From: Oceanococcus sp. HetDA_MAG_MS8
GTDB taxonomy: Bacteria > Pseudomonadota > Gammaproteobacteria > Nevskiales > Oceanococcaceae
Direction: 5' to 3'
Assembly: GCA_019192445.1 (NCBI GenBank)
Contig: JAHCMK010000002.1
Coordinates: forward strand, 124,001 to 188,000
DNA: 64,000 nucleotides
The notes beneath the pieces were generated by a model that made no database searches, had not been told where the DNA came from, and worked only from the letters and a program-made list of their open reading frames with translations. The position numbers and the translations under genes were made by a program. Below are positions 16,446-26,311 of this stretch, one piece after another; within the stretch, counting starts at the first letter, position 1; each line of letters begins with the position of its first letter.

Positions 16446-17110
16446 AACCGGTATTTTGGCCTAAAGGATACTTGTTTGGAATCAGCAAATGGTCTTTAAC
16501 TCAACCACGGCTTGGCTCTTTAACCGTCTATTCATGCACTTCTATCCACCCCAAACCGCCTCGAATGTACGGTACTACTGAAGCAAATGGCGTTGAATCA
16601 TGAAGTCATGCGTGGCTTGATGTAGATTCACCGGACTATTTCTGGACAGGTGGAATGGCGTCGTTACTTCCCAGTCTTGTCGCAATACACACAGGCGACA
16701 AACCAGCCTGACGAAGCCCCGTCCCTTAAACCTCATCTATCGCGGACTAGGTAACCATCGGTAACGAGACCGCCATCGCAGAACATCGAAGTTGCGGCTC
16801 GGCGCATAGACGAATGGAGCCATGAGTGCGACTCTCAACGGCCGAAACGCCTTAACCTCAACAAGCCTTTTTAACCAATCTGCCAGCCGGACTGAGAGCG
16901 ACAATAAACGTTCTTCACCATCCGTCATGGAGTCTGATCCCAGCGGTTGGGGCCTACGCGCGGGCGTTAGGTTAGCACTTTGAATTGCTGTGCAAGTGAA
17001 GCTTTGCTCGATAGAAGCTTTTGCGGCGGGAAATGTCTATCGCCTCAACGTGAGCTGACATCTATCAAGTAGATCGACATTCACTTTAGGATCTTTTACT
17101 ACGCCGCTCA
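16446..17110. other. 665-base gap without a supported gene
   Basis: No recognisable gene is present. One short minus-strand frame (16737-16928, 63 codons) reads as an ordinary-looking soluble peptide, but it has no homology I can name and no good ribosome-binding site. The gap could contain the promoter of the hydrolase-like gene or a decayed gene. Confidence 0.4.
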
Positions 17111-17142
17111 AAAAAAAGGCCCCCTCACCAAGTGAGGGGGCC
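17111..17142 (-). terminator. Rho-independent terminator of the first secreted paralogue
   Basis: The stem GGCCCCCTCAC/GTGAGGGGGCC has a three-base loop. On the minus strand it is followed by a run of seven or more T. It lies 27 bases after the stop codon. Confidence 0.93.
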
Positions 17143-17169
17143 CTCCAATCATCTTAGCTGAACGCTACG

Positions 17170-19269
17170 TTATGGAGTGGTGAAGCCACCCGTAACTACG
17201 TTACCCGCTCCGTCGAGGATGCGGCGGAGGTAGCTGTGGTTGATTGCACTCGCGTAGTTAGCTTCAGCCGCATCCGGGCCAAAGGTACGCTGTTTGAACA
17301 CGAAGCCCAGTACAGGTGCGCCTTCAACTTCTGCGTCTGGCGTGTCGCCGCCAACAACTGGCTGAGCAGGAGTCGCGAAGACCACGTCAAGATCGGCGTT
17401 GCCGCTCTCGTTGAGGTCCAGGGACATCCAACCAGCAGTAGTGTTGAAGTCGCTATTACCAACGTTCACGGTATCCACATCGTGCTCACCTTGACCGAAG
17501 AAGTTCGGGTCATTGGCAGCAGAGCGGAGGACAGACTTGCTGTTGAAGGTAATGATGTTGACTTCGTTACACAGGTCGAAACGCTGGCGAGACGTTGGTG
17601 GAGAAGGAGAAACCGTTACGTCGTCATTGAAGACAACAACGTTTTCTTCTTCGGCACGGTCATACAAGGCCACACCAATTTCCAGGCAAGATGCGCCGTC
17701 GAAGGTTTCTTCGAATGGAGCATAAGCATCCGCCAAGCGGTATTGCGTCTGGTCGTTGCCGTTGATGCCGAAGTAGTCTTCAACAACAAAGGTTTCGAAG
17801 CCGCGGAGCGTGCCCGTGGTGCCTGCCAAAATCGACTCCGGACGGGAGGTGTTGAACTCAGCGCCGGTGGTGCCGTCAAGATCGAAGGCAAACGGAGCAG
17901 GAACGGTGCCGTCAACCAACTCGCCGTTTTCGTCACGGTCGAAGATGCCTGGGCCGATTGCTTGCTGAGAGCCGTAACCATTTGGACCGGTGCTGTCGAC
18001 ATAGAAGTTCTTCACAGGGAAGGTAACAATCCAGTCGGTGATTTCAGCAACCGGTGGCACGCCGTCAGAAGCCCATTCGTTGAACACGTTGCGACGGGTC
18101 AACAAAGCTGTAACGGCATCAACACCACGAACGTTGTTAGGAACGTTTGCACCAGCAACAGTGCCGTTTGCCGGAGCAAGCGAAGCTGCTTGGTTGGAGA
18201 TGTCGTCCCAGAAGTTTGCTACTTCAGGGAAAGCGTTGTTGAGAGATGGCTCCAAGAACGCGTAGGTAACCTGCTCAGCGATGAAGTTCTGGCAAGAGTT
18301 GTTACCGCCGTTGGGCTGCCAATCTGCCAGGCCTTCACCGACGCTAGCTTCACGCTGGTCGCCAATGTTGACTGTGCAGGTTGCGTTGTCAGCAGCGTTG
18401 ACCGCACCGTCAAGTGCAGCAGCACCAGGGTTGTAGAAGTTAGCCAGAGTGGTAGCTTCGTAACCGGCTTCAACACCACGACCTGGGTTCAACAAACGAA
18501 CGTTGAACTTCAGAGCATTGGTAGGCTCACCAAATTCTGCGGCGGTGCCGTAGAAACCTGGGTTACCAGTTCCGCCCCATACCGGACCGTAGCCGTTGTT
18601 GTTCGGACCAACGTTGCGGCGACCGAAAGCTGCGTTCAGGTAATCACAGTCATGCTCTTCGATGGCCCAAGGAGCTTGCTTGTCAGCAGTGCTCAGATCA
18701 TCGTAATCAGAAGGCAGGTCTTCGATGTCATCTGCGCCCAGCACAAAAAACTCGATGTAACCTTCTTTCAAGCGGTCCAGCGAAATCGGGCCGCCATCTT
18801 CTTCGATGCCGCGCACTTCTTCACTGAAAGCGCCATTGGTGTTGCCACCATAAGCTTCCGCCAACAGGGTGGTTCCCGTGGTGGAAGTAGCAACAGATGC
18901 AGGAACCGTGCAGGTTGCTTCGCCGTCACCGTTTTCTTGGTCACGAACTAGCAGCACAGCTTTGTTGTCAGACGCGCGCTCTTGCACAACTGCAGTGAAC
19001 ACGTCGAACGCTGACAAGCCTACGATGAAGTCAAGGGAATCACGGCTATTCTGCGCCTCACGGAAACGCACTTTGACCGCAATCGCCTCGTTGGTGGTGT
19101 TGGTCAGGTTGATGGTCGTCAACCAGCCATTTTTAACAGTGTAATACGGCGCGATTGCCACCTCACCGACACCGTCGGTGGAGATGTTGACCGCCTGCGC
19201 CGACCCTGCCGCCAACGCTGCAGACAGCGCGGTTGCGGCCAAGCCGAAGCCCTTACTCTTCATTTTCAT
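17170..19269 (-). CDS. Large secreted protein, paralogue 1 of 3 (function unknown)
   Basis: This 699-residue protein has a clear signal peptide (about 1-26, ending GSAQA before VNIST). The mature N-terminus reads GEVAIAPYYTVKNGWLTTI, then LTNTT, KVRFREAQNSRD and LSAFDVF, a beta-rich domain. Later blocks shared with the two paralogues are CTVP near 131, LKEGYIEFFVLG near 165-180, FGEPTNALKFNVRLLNP, LEPSLNNAFPEVA and YASAINHSYLRRI at the C-terminus. It is acidic, as expected for a surface protein of a marine-type bacterium. There is no membrane anchor, LPxTG or PEP-CTERM-type tail. The ATG at 19269 has GGGAG five bases upstream; a TTG at 19281 is less likely. A strong promoter and terminator frame it as a single-gene unit. 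I do not recognise a named family with a known function. Confidence 0.85.
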   Translation of the reverse strand: MKMKSKGFGLAATALSAALAAGSAQAVNISTDGVGEVAIAPYYTVKNGWLTTINLTNTTNEAIAVKVRFREAQNSRDSLDFIVGLSAFDVFTAVVQERASDNKAVLLVRDQENGDGEATCTVPASVATSTTGTTLLAEAYGGNTNGAFSEEVRGIEEDGGPISLDRLKEGYIEFFVLGADDIEDLPSDYDDLSTADKQAPWAIEEHDCDYLNAAFGRRNVGPNNNGYGPVWGGTGNPGFYGTAAEFGEPTNALKFNVRLLNPGRGVEAGYEATTLANFYNPGAAALDGAVNAADNATCTVNIGDQREASVGEGLADWQPNGGNNSCQNFIAEQVTYAFLEPSLNNAFPEVANFWDDISNQAASLAPANGTVAGANVPNNVRGVDAVTALLTRRNVFNEWASDGVPPVAEITDWIVTFPVKNFYVDSTGPNGYGSQQAIGPGIFDRDENGELVDGTVPAPFAFDLDGTTGAEFNTSRPESILAGTTGTLRGFETFVVEDYFGINGNDQTQYRLADAYAPFEETFDGASCLEIGVALYDRAEEENVVVFNDDVTVSPSPPTSRQRFDLCNEVNIITFNSKSVLRSAANDPNFFGQGEHDVDTVNVGNSDFNTTAGWMSLDLNESGNADLDVVFATPAQPVVGGDTPDAEVEGAPVLGFVFKQRTFGPDAAEANYASAINHSYLRRILDGAGNVVTGGFTTP

Positions 19270-19299
19270 TACAACTCCCAAGTTGGAGACCCAATAACT

Positions 19300-19316
19300 A
19301 AAAAACCCCAGCGGGG
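19300..19316 (-). promoter_or_regulatory. Small hairpin plus T run in the leader of paralogue 1
   Basis: On the minus strand CCCC-GCT-GGGG is followed by six T, 30 bases upstream of the start codon and inside the transcript predicted from the promoter at 19392-19419. It looks like a weak terminator or attenuator, but the stem is only four base pairs. Confidence 0.35.
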
Positions 19317-19391
19317 ACAGACTTTATGGCAACGAGGACTGAGAGCCCCTCAAACCTCACGCCATGAAGCGTTTTGCCACGTCTCGCCGCC

Positions 19392-19419
19392 ATTATCGCC
19401 TTCCAAAGCGGGATGTCAA
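19392..19419 (-). promoter_or_regulatory. Sigma70-type promoter of secreted paralogue 1
   Basis: A perfect -35 TTGACA (19414-19419), 16-base spacer and -10 GATAAT (19392-19397) lie on the minus strand, about 120 bases before the start codon. Paralogue 3 has the same arrangement, including TTGACATCC. Confidence 0.75.
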
Positions 19420-19520
19420 CTATATGAGTTGACCCTGCCCAATTCCTTTAGAATGCATTCCTGACGACGGGACCCTGCGGGGCAGGTTCTCCCCACCCGC
19501 TCGCTAACTGTATCACTTTC

Positions 19521-20318
19521 TTGACGGATCCAGCATTGATTCTTGTTCTTGGCATGCACCGAAGCGGGACCAGTTTCCTTGCCGGCACCCTTCAAACCTA
19601 CGGGCTCTACTCCGGGACGGTGCACGAGTGGTCCAAACATAATCGGCGTGGGAATCGTGAAAACCCAGATGTGATGGCGCTTAATGATGCTTTACTGGTA
19701 CGCAACGGTGCCTCTTGGGATTCTCCGCCAAAACAAGGGGTTATATCGGCTTGGGGTGATGATCATCGTGCTGAGGGGGTAGCTATTCTTGAGCAGATGG
19801 AAGTCGAAGCTGAGGGCCGTCCAATTGGGTTCAAGGACCCTCGCACCCTTTTGACTCTGCCGTTTTGGGAGGCCAGCGCTAGTTCAATCCGCACCATCGG
19901 GACATTGCGTTCTCCTGTTGCCGTCGCCAAGTCACTCCACAGTCGTGACAAGAGCATGGGCATCGAGCAGGGGTTTCATCTATGGGAAATTTATAACCGC
20001 GTGCTGCTTGAAGAAATCGCGCATGACAGATGCGTTGGATTGGTGAATTTTGATTGGAAAGAGCGTGATTTGCGCGCAACAGCTCACGTATTAGCTCAGA
20101 AATTAGCTCTGCCCTGGAGCGCTCAAAGAACGTCTGACTTTTACTCCACCGAGCTTAGGCACCAAACCGGCGGAGTGCCTTTGAATACCTCCGAGCCGCA
20201 ACCTAGCCTCGCTCAAAAGGAGCTGTACACGGAGTTGAGTCATGCGGCGATGAAAAGCAAAGCTGGGTGGCTGAGGCAAACAATGTTCAGGCTGTCAGCG
20301 AGACGGTCTAGGCTGTGA
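19521..20318 (+). CDS. Sulfotransferase family protein
   Basis: PAPS-dependent sulfotransferases move sulfate to a sugar or other hydroxyl group. The 265-residue protein starts with the 5'-phosphosulfate-binding loop LGMHRSGTSFLAG at 10-22. A second feature is GFKDPRTLLTLPFW near 98-111, followed by TLRSPVAVAKSL near 126-137, matching the 3'-phosphate-binding Arg/Ser region. No signal peptide or membrane segment is present, so it is cytosolic. The start is a TTG without an evident ribosome-binding site. The gene is divergent from secreted paralogue 1 and 74 bases upstream of paralogue 2. The acceptor is unknown; sulfation of a precursor sugar or of the surface protein is possible. Confidence 0.85.
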   Translation: MTDPALILVLGMHRSGTSFLAGTLQTYGLYSGTVHEWSKHNRRGNRENPDVMALNDALLVRNGASWDSPPKQGVISAWGDDHRAEGVAILEQMEVEAEGRPIGFKDPRTLLTLPFWEASASSIRTIGTLRSPVAVAKSLHSRDKSMGIEQGFHLWEIYNRVLLEEIAHDRCVGLVNFDWKERDLRATAHVLAQKLALPWSAQRTSDFYSTELRHQTGGVPLNTSEPQPSLAQKELYTELSHAAMKSKAGWLRQTMFRLSARRSRL

Positions 20319-20391
20319 TCCTTCCCTTCTAGCGCTACGCAGTCTATTCTTCCGCGAAGGGGCATATCTACTGACGAAAGGGAGACCGGCG

Positions 20392-23297
20392 ATGCCGATC
20401 CGAGACATACTTCGAGCCTGCGTCGCGGGCATTTTTTGCGGCGTTAGCAGCACAGCTCTAGCCGTAAACATTTCCACCGACGACGTTGGCGAAGTGGCAG
20501 TAGCGCCACATTTCAGCGTTCAAGACGGCTGGATTAGCGTTTTGAACATCACGAATACTCGCGATGTACCTATCGCGATACGTGTCAACATTCGCGAAAG
20601 CATGAACGGGCGACTCACGTCGACCTTTGTGGTGGCGCTGTCCGCATTCGACGTATTTAGCGGTGTTATAAAACCCGCACGTGGGAACCCTGAGGAAACC
20701 GTATTCGTCGGCATCGACCAACCGGGCCCCAATGGCTCGCCAACCTGCACAGTACCTCGTAGGTTTGGCGACGGGTCCGAGCAACCGCTGTTTACAGCCG
20801 GGTATTTAAGCTCGCAGTTCCTCTTACAGCCGGTAGGTTTAGTTGGGCTCGATACCGAGTTTGTCTTGAACCAGGTGCCCGCTCTAGGCCCTGCTTTGGT
20901 CAACGTGTTAAGTCTCGGCGACAATGATGACGGTGGGCCGCAGACCACGTCTAGGTTGCGCGAAGGATACATAGAGTTCATCGAGATGGGCTTCGCATTC
21001 GCAGACGATGACCCTTTTTCAAGTGGCGACAGCTTCGTTCCGGTTGAGGATGCCAATGGGGATTTAATTTTCGACCCCGCCCGCAGCCGCATTAATATCG
21101 GTAATGCCATAGAAAACCACGACTGCGATCTTGTTGAGCTGGCGTTTTCCGGCGCCGAACGTGATCTGGACCCTGGGGCAGACGGCATACTTGGTCCTGA
21201 TGATGAGGTCAGGGACGTCCTTGCCAGCAATGGCCGGATCCGACGCATTTTGGAAACGGCGCGACAATTTGGCGAGCCCATAAACGCCCTCAAGTTCAAC
21301 CTGCGGATGCTGAACCCTAGCCAAGGAACAGAATTCGGGGTGCCTGGGACGACCTGGGCTAACTTCTACAACCCTGCTGCCCCGCTCAGCGCAGCTGCGG
21401 ATGAGCAGCTCCTCATTGATGCATTGAATGATGATATTGAGACCGAGCTTCTCATCCCCGTTGATATCGACCTTTCTCCACTACTGGATATCGGCACTTT
21501 GACCCTCGGCGAGCTACTTGAGTTGGGGGGGACGAACGTCATCGAAGAACTGCTAAGCGGCTTCGGGACTGGCTTCGGCTTGCAAGGGCTACTCGATTTA
21601 CTGCAACTTTCTGAATTGCTAACCCCATCGGAGCCTGCTGACCCTTCGGTAGACTGTGGAGCAGTGGCCGAGGGTGGCGCCACTGATGCTTGTGTACGAC
21701 CTGCGGACAATGCGGCATGTGGAATCACACGCGGTGACCAGCGCACTAACATTTATCTTGATTGGCGACCTGACGGAGGACGCCCCGACGTCGGCATTCT
21801 TCGTGGTGTACGCGACTTGGTGGCGACCCTCGCGGAAACCCTAGGTGACCCTTCCGAGGGCGGAACCAATCTCGCATCAATACTGAATGACACACTCGGA
21901 TTAAACATCTCCAGCTCCGCGGATTTGAACGCTCTGGGAAGCTGCCGCAACCTCATCACGGTTGCTGAATTTGCTGAAGGGACCCTGCCACCAGCACAAG
22001 CTTTAGAGCCATCTCTCAATGACGCATTTCCGGCTGTTGCACTGGTAAGCGACGACAGCAACAACCGCACGCTGGAGCTCCGACCAGCATTTTCCACCCC
22101 TGCTGGCTTCAATTTGCCGGAGGACAAACGCGGGGTCGACGCGCTGAGTTTGACCATCATGCACTCAGCTGCAACAAATGAGTGGGAGTTTGCGCCTGGG
22201 TCGGCAGCAGAATGGGTTGTGAGCATGCCAACCAAGCCTTTCTACACGGATGGGGCAGCGGACCCGCTAGGTGTGGGGCTTGCAAAGCCGGGAGGTTTTT
22301 CCGCAATTTCTCCGCGAAGCACCAGCCCCATTACCGAAACTCCGTTTGGCCTTGGTCTGTTGGAATCAACCTCGCGACCAGAGACCATTTTGTCGGGTCG
22401 CCTAACAGCCAACGTGGTAAACGCTAGCGTTGGAGACACAGGCAGCTTCACCCTCATCGGTGCAAATGTGGATCTGCCCGAACAAGAGCCCTACCCGCCG
22501 TTTAGAGAACCTTTCGGGCCCAAACAGGAGCTTGGAGAGGATGCTTTTCTACTCTTCCCAGACATCAGCATTAATCCTAGCGGCGTGAGAGCCAATGCAC
22601 GCTCCTGTAATGCATCGTTTGGAGCGATGTATGACCGCGCTGGTCAGCAATACCTGTTGCCTCCGGCGCCAGGTCCCCTTAATAGCTTCATATCTCTCCT
22701 GCCTGGAGTCTTTGGTAGCACATCCGCCGAACCGCTAGGAGCATCCTTGCTGTTTTCAGGTCCTATTCCGCAGTTCCAAACCGATCTTTGCTATGCCAGC
22801 AATACCATCACCTTTGGATCGCAGCCGATTACCAGTGGGGTAGGCGATGATTCCACAGATGCCATGCGCGAGACGAATATCCCCCTACCAGCGCCTGCAA
22901 GCAGCCAATTTGACGGGAATAGCCGCTCTGGCTGGTTAGATATCACCTTCGGCTACAGCCCTATTGACGGCTACAATCCTATTGATGTCGCGGAAGTTGT
23001 GGCGCTCAACTTGGGCAACCCTTACTTGTGGGTGTGGAAGCATTCTCGCTGGCTTCTATAGGCGAGACACCGGCCGACGGAAACGTCATCCCAGTTAACG
23101 CCACCGTTGTACAGGGACCCCCATTCGGCGCTTGCGATGGCGTAGTAGGCCCAACATCGTCCTGTGACGGCATACTGCAAGGGCTACCAACCGTAGGCTA
23201 CAGCCTGAAAGTCCGCACCTTCGGGAATGCGGCTGGCAGAAACTACGCTTCAGCGGTACGTCATAGTTACCGGCGCTCTATCCTTCTGGAGGATTAA
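20392..23297 (+). pseudogene. Large secreted protein, paralogue 2 of 3, with a frameshift near the C-terminus
   Basis: The first frame codes 889 residues (20392-23061) and the homologous C-terminus continues in another frame to 23297, so a single-base deletion is implied at about 22990-23060. After correction the protein would be about 968 residues. It has a signal peptide (about 1-24, ending STALA before VNIST) and the same blocks as its paralogues: GEVAVAPHFSVQDGW, CTVP, LREGYIEF, FGEPINALKFNLRMLNP, LEPSLNDAFPAVA and YASAVRHSYRR. An extra region of about 100 residues, rich in Leu/Glu and lacking in paralogue 1, lies near 330-430. AAGGGAG precedes the ATG. Either the gene is freshly broken, or there is a sequence error or frameshifting; reading the first frame alone loses the conserved end. 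Confidence 0.75.
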
Positions 23298-23339
23298 TCG
23301 CTGTTAATCGCGACCTCGCGAACTTATTGAACTGAGCTT

Positions 23340-23369
23340 AGCCCCGTCTTGATGACGGGGCTTTTTTTT
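23340..23369 (+). terminator. Rho-independent terminator of secreted paralogue 2
   Basis: The stem AGCCCCGTC/GACGGGGCT has a five-base loop and is followed by seven more T. It lies 42 bases after the shifted-frame stop codon, which supports the gene ending at 23297 and not at 23061. Confidence 0.92.
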
Positions 23370-23671
23370 ACGAGCTTCGCACGCGCACTAACAGTTGTGC
23401 TCGCGTGCTCGACTTTGTCGTGAACAGTAAAGTTATCAAGCCTGCTTGACGGGGCGCCTTTGGGTAATCTCCCTACATTTCCCTGACCATACGTTTCGCG
23501 CCCGAGCTGAACCGCAAGGCACCGCGCCTAGCCACATCTAGCCTGGTAAGCCCAGCAGGTTGCTTACATCGAAGGTTACGACCGAACCGTCTGCTATGTC
23601 TGTCTAGGCCGATTCTTTTTTCTGATCTCAGGGAGATGCACGGGCACGCAGGCCACTACAGACTGCGGTGA
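23370..23671. other. 300-base gap between convergent genes
   Basis: Nothing recognisable lies here. There is no clear terminator for the minus-strand YjbH-like gene that ends at 23672. Confidence 0.4.
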
Positions 23672-25777
23672 TTACTGCTTTCCTACTAGCAACTTCTGCG
23701 CGTAAACAAGAAATGTGTCGCGCATACGCGGCCAGCTAGACTGAACATATCCCCGAGTCAACCTGGCACGGTCGAAATAGCGGCCTGAGAGGGATTCGTC
23801 GAGTATTGTCTCGCGGATTAAGTCCGGCTTGATCACATTCTGTCGTGCGTTGATGGTTGTTTGTACTGTCGTACTCCAGTTGGGTCTGGCGCCTATAGCC
23901 ACGGGGCCCATCGCAACCATGCGCCGCGGCCCAAAAGGTATTCCAACGCCCAGGCGTAGCGCTTCGTTGTCTTTCTGACGGTCGCGAACATAGCTGAGCT
24001 CCAAGGAGGTATCACCGAAGAAGCGGGTAAGCCGGACCTGGCCACCTTCGTCATCAGCTTGATAGCGCCCCCAGGTCAAATCCAGCATGGCATCAGCCGC
24101 ACCCCACACATAACGTGCAGTACCTGTCCAAGAGTCCACTTCTTCTGGCATAGCCTCTTGAGCTCTCAACGAATCAGACCGGCGCTCTGCCTCGAAGTAG
24201 CGTGTTTCCAATTGCAGACCGCTACCTTGGAGCGGCTGCAAGAGCAGCTCGGCGGAAACAAGATCGCTATCAAAACCGAACATCTGTGTTCTTCCGTAAT
24301 AAGCACGCAGTGCCCCCCAACGACTGAGCGGAAGGGTTTGGTAAATACCACGGTTAAACCAGGTAGATGGCAGCCTGAAGCTTCGGAAGTCGCCACGCCT
24401 ATCTGCAAAATCATCTGAAGACGCAAACTCGTCCACGCCCTCATAGAAGGCAACCGCTCCCTTCCAGAGTGGAACACGTAGGGTTGTCTCTGCGCCAAGG
24501 CTGTAGTCAAGAACTCCCACTTCAGTGGCCAACCCATAACGCAGTGCGGGGGCTAACATAACGTCAGCAACAGCTTGTTTGCGCCATGGAACATCAGGCG
24601 CGTCAGCATGCCGCCCCAAGGCGAACTCGAATTCGGGGCTAGGCCCCGAGGCGATGAACAAACCTTCCCTCAGAGACTGCACGGGCGCTGATACCCAAAA
24701 TTGCGGTAGGCCATCCCGCGCAACCTGTACCACAGCCTTTTGGGACTCTGGGCAGTGAACGGCAATAACACCAAGAGCGACACCTGCCGCATCTACTGCT
24801 GACTGGTGATAACGCCGCCCATCCATACTCATAGCGACCGTCTTGCCCTGATCAGAAATACTGACTGCAACCAGCTCTAGCCCTAGTGCAGTTGCCGTCT
24901 CTGCCAATGCGGGCTGACTGCAGATGCCCGCGTTGGCCCTGTGCGACCGCGATTGTGCCCATTGGCCGCGCTGCTCCAGCCCACTGACCACATTTACTGG
25001 GTCCAGTATCGCAGTTGGTGCGGTGTATCCAAGACGTTGCCACCTGCGTGTCTGGCCTAAATCGAAGGTCGCCCCAATACCAAAGCCTTGGTCCGCATTA
25101 CGCCCACTAGCGAGAGCTCGATAACGCAGGAAAACACGCGCCCCCCGCCAAACATCTCCGGTGGATAGCTCAGTGAGTAAAGTCCGTTGGTGTGTGTCTT
25201 CATCAAACGCGACGGAAAAGTAACGACCTAAGTCTGCGCGAACACCATAGAACACCCCATCCAGCGTCTGACTACCATGACCCAATGTCGCCTCGAGAAA
25301 GCGCCAGCGATGTGTTGCCACAACATAGCTAGCGGCAAAACGACCAGTACCACTGGCATCCCTGAGCCCCAAAGAGACCGTGGGTTGATTAGGGCGAGAC
25401 CAGATCTTCAACTTGAGATTCGTCGACAAGTCTCTGACTGCTGAGCCATCGAAACGCCGCGTATCAGTGTTCGCAGAGAACCCTCGCGCCCCCCCTGACA
25501 GCAATCTTCCACCTATTTCCAGCCTAGAAAAGAGGCCCAAGGAAAAAGCATAGTTATCCGACTCCTGCGTGTCCGTGGCCTCGGAGAACGGAATAACGTC
25601 TGACACCGAAAGCTGCATCTGACCTAGTGGCGTCAACGTGGCAGTGGGGACATTTGTGTATCCAGCATACCCACTGTCAGAGAGGAGCGGTCTACTCGTT
25701 GGGTACGCCGCCACGCATGTAGAGGCTGTTATGAGCGCAATGACCGCGCAGAGTGGATGTGATCCTATGCTTTTCAC
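23672..25777 (-). CDS. Second YjbH/GfcD-like outer-membrane protein
   Basis: The 701-residue protein has a signal peptide (about 1-24, ending CVAA) and the YjbH N-terminal pattern: GYTNVPTATLTPLGQMQLSV near 39-58, FSLGLFSRLEIGGRL near 78-92, and the segment VSLGLRDASGTGRFAASYVV near 136-155. A C-terminal barrel follows with strands such as GTARYVWGAADAMLDLTWGRY. It is divergent in detail from the copy at 12592-14685, so it is an old duplicate. The start is a GTG. It is the last gene after the parvulin-type isomerase and the NTF2-like protein, separated from the latter by a terminator hairpin that may only partly stop transcription. It probably belongs to the same surface-polymer system. Confidence 0.85.
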   Translation of the reverse strand: MKSIGSHPLCAVIALITASTCVAAYPTSRPLLSDSGYAGYTNVPTATLTPLGQMQLSVSDVIPFSEATDTQESDNYAFSLGLFSRLEIGGRLLSGGARGFSANTDTRRFDGSAVRDLSTNLKLKIWSRPNQPTVSLGLRDASGTGRFAASYVVATHRWRFLEATLGHGSQTLDGVFYGVRADLGRYFSVAFDEDTHQRTLLTELSTGDVWRGARVFLRYRALASGRNADQGFGIGATFDLGQTRRWQRLGYTAPTAILDPVNVVSGLEQRGQWAQSRSHRANAGICSQPALAETATALGLELVAVSISDQGKTVAMSMDGRRYHQSAVDAAGVALGVIAVHCPESQKAVVQVARDGLPQFWVSAPVQSLREGLFIASGPSPEFEFALGRHADAPDVPWRKQAVADVMLAPALRYGLATEVGVLDYSLGAETTLRVPLWKGAVAFYEGVDEFASSDDFADRRGDFRSFRLPSTWFNRGIYQTLPLSRWGALRAYYGRTQMFGFDSDLVSAELLLQPLQGSGLQLETRYFEAERRSDSLRAQEAMPEEVDSWTGTARYVWGAADAMLDLTWGRYQADDEGGQVRLTRFFGDTSLELSYVRDRQKDNEALRLGVGIPFGPRRMVAMGPVAIGARPNWSTTVQTTINARQNVIKPDLIRETILDESLSGRYFDRARLTRGYVQSSWPRMRDTFLVYAQKLLVGKQ

Positions 25778-25790
25778 TAAGTACTCTCAA

Positions 25791-25816
25791 AAAAAGGCAG
25801 CCCCAAGAGCTGCCTT
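25791..25816 (-). terminator. Rho-independent terminator after the NTF2-like gene
   Basis: The stem AAGGCAGC/GCTGCCTT has a seven-base loop. On the minus strand it ends in seven T. It lies between the NTF2-like gene and the GTG start of the second YjbH-like gene. Confidence 0.85.
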
Positions 25817-25876
25817 CGACAATATCAGTAATCCTGTTGCCGGAGAGTTAAATTCTCCATGCATCTGCGCCAAGAA

Positions 25877-26311
25877 TCACAAGGTATCTACGAAATACCA
25901 TTGGTCATCGATAAACTGCCAACGCTCTTTCCCGCCAACCTCATGCTCAGGTGTGAAACCTGGCTGCAGGGATAAAAGAAAACGAATGCCCAAGTACACC
26001 ACGGCATCGGTTTTCTCATCATTCTTGAACTCAACACGTTTGACGTCGACCCCTGTGCGCTGCACCTGTCCACCAAATTGAGCAGAAAGGGTGCCCACAT
26101 CAAACGCTTTTTGGTAGGCCGGCGTGGAGTATGTAAAGGCCTTGCGAAAATCGAACTTCATAATCGCATCCCAGCGCTCATTGACACGAGCTCGCAAGTT
26201 CTCTTCAGAGCGGTTCTCTGCCGCAGTTGCCTGCGCGTCATAGTAGGAATAGCCGAAGTAGCCGCCGACAACAGCAAGCGCGAGGATGATTAAGGTGACA
26301 ACGTTTTTCAT
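25877..26311 (-). CDS. Membrane-anchored NTF2-like small protein
   Basis: The 144-residue protein has an N-terminal membrane segment (about 4-21) and an outer domain. The pattern ERWDAIMKFDFRKAFTYSTPAYQKAF near 46-71, followed by strands ending KERWQFIDDQWYFVDTL, fits a cystatin/NTF2-like fold often found in periplasmic proteins. No catalytic residues are evident. Its start overlaps the stop of the isomerase gene by four bases (ATGA), so the two are translationally coupled. It may be a partner or lid for the surface assembly machinery; a defined function cannot be given. Confidence 0.75.
   Translation of the reverse strand: MKNVVTLIILALAVVGGYFGYSYYDAQATAAENRSEENLRARVNERWDAIMKFDFRKAFTYSTPAYQKAFDVGTLSAQFGGQVQRTGVDVKRVEFKNDEKTDAVVYLGIRFLLSLQPGFTPEHEVGGKERWQFIDDQWYFVDTL

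Noticed and set aside
17236-18951. Open frame of 571 codons on the plus strand
   Set aside because: It runs antisense to secreted paralogue 1, which has a signal peptide, promoter, ribosome-binding site, terminator and two homologues. The antisense frame is a shadow of codon bias.
23028-23297. Separate 89-codon gene after paralogue 2
   Set aside because: It matches the conserved C-terminus of the paralogues, so it is the frameshifted end of the same gene.
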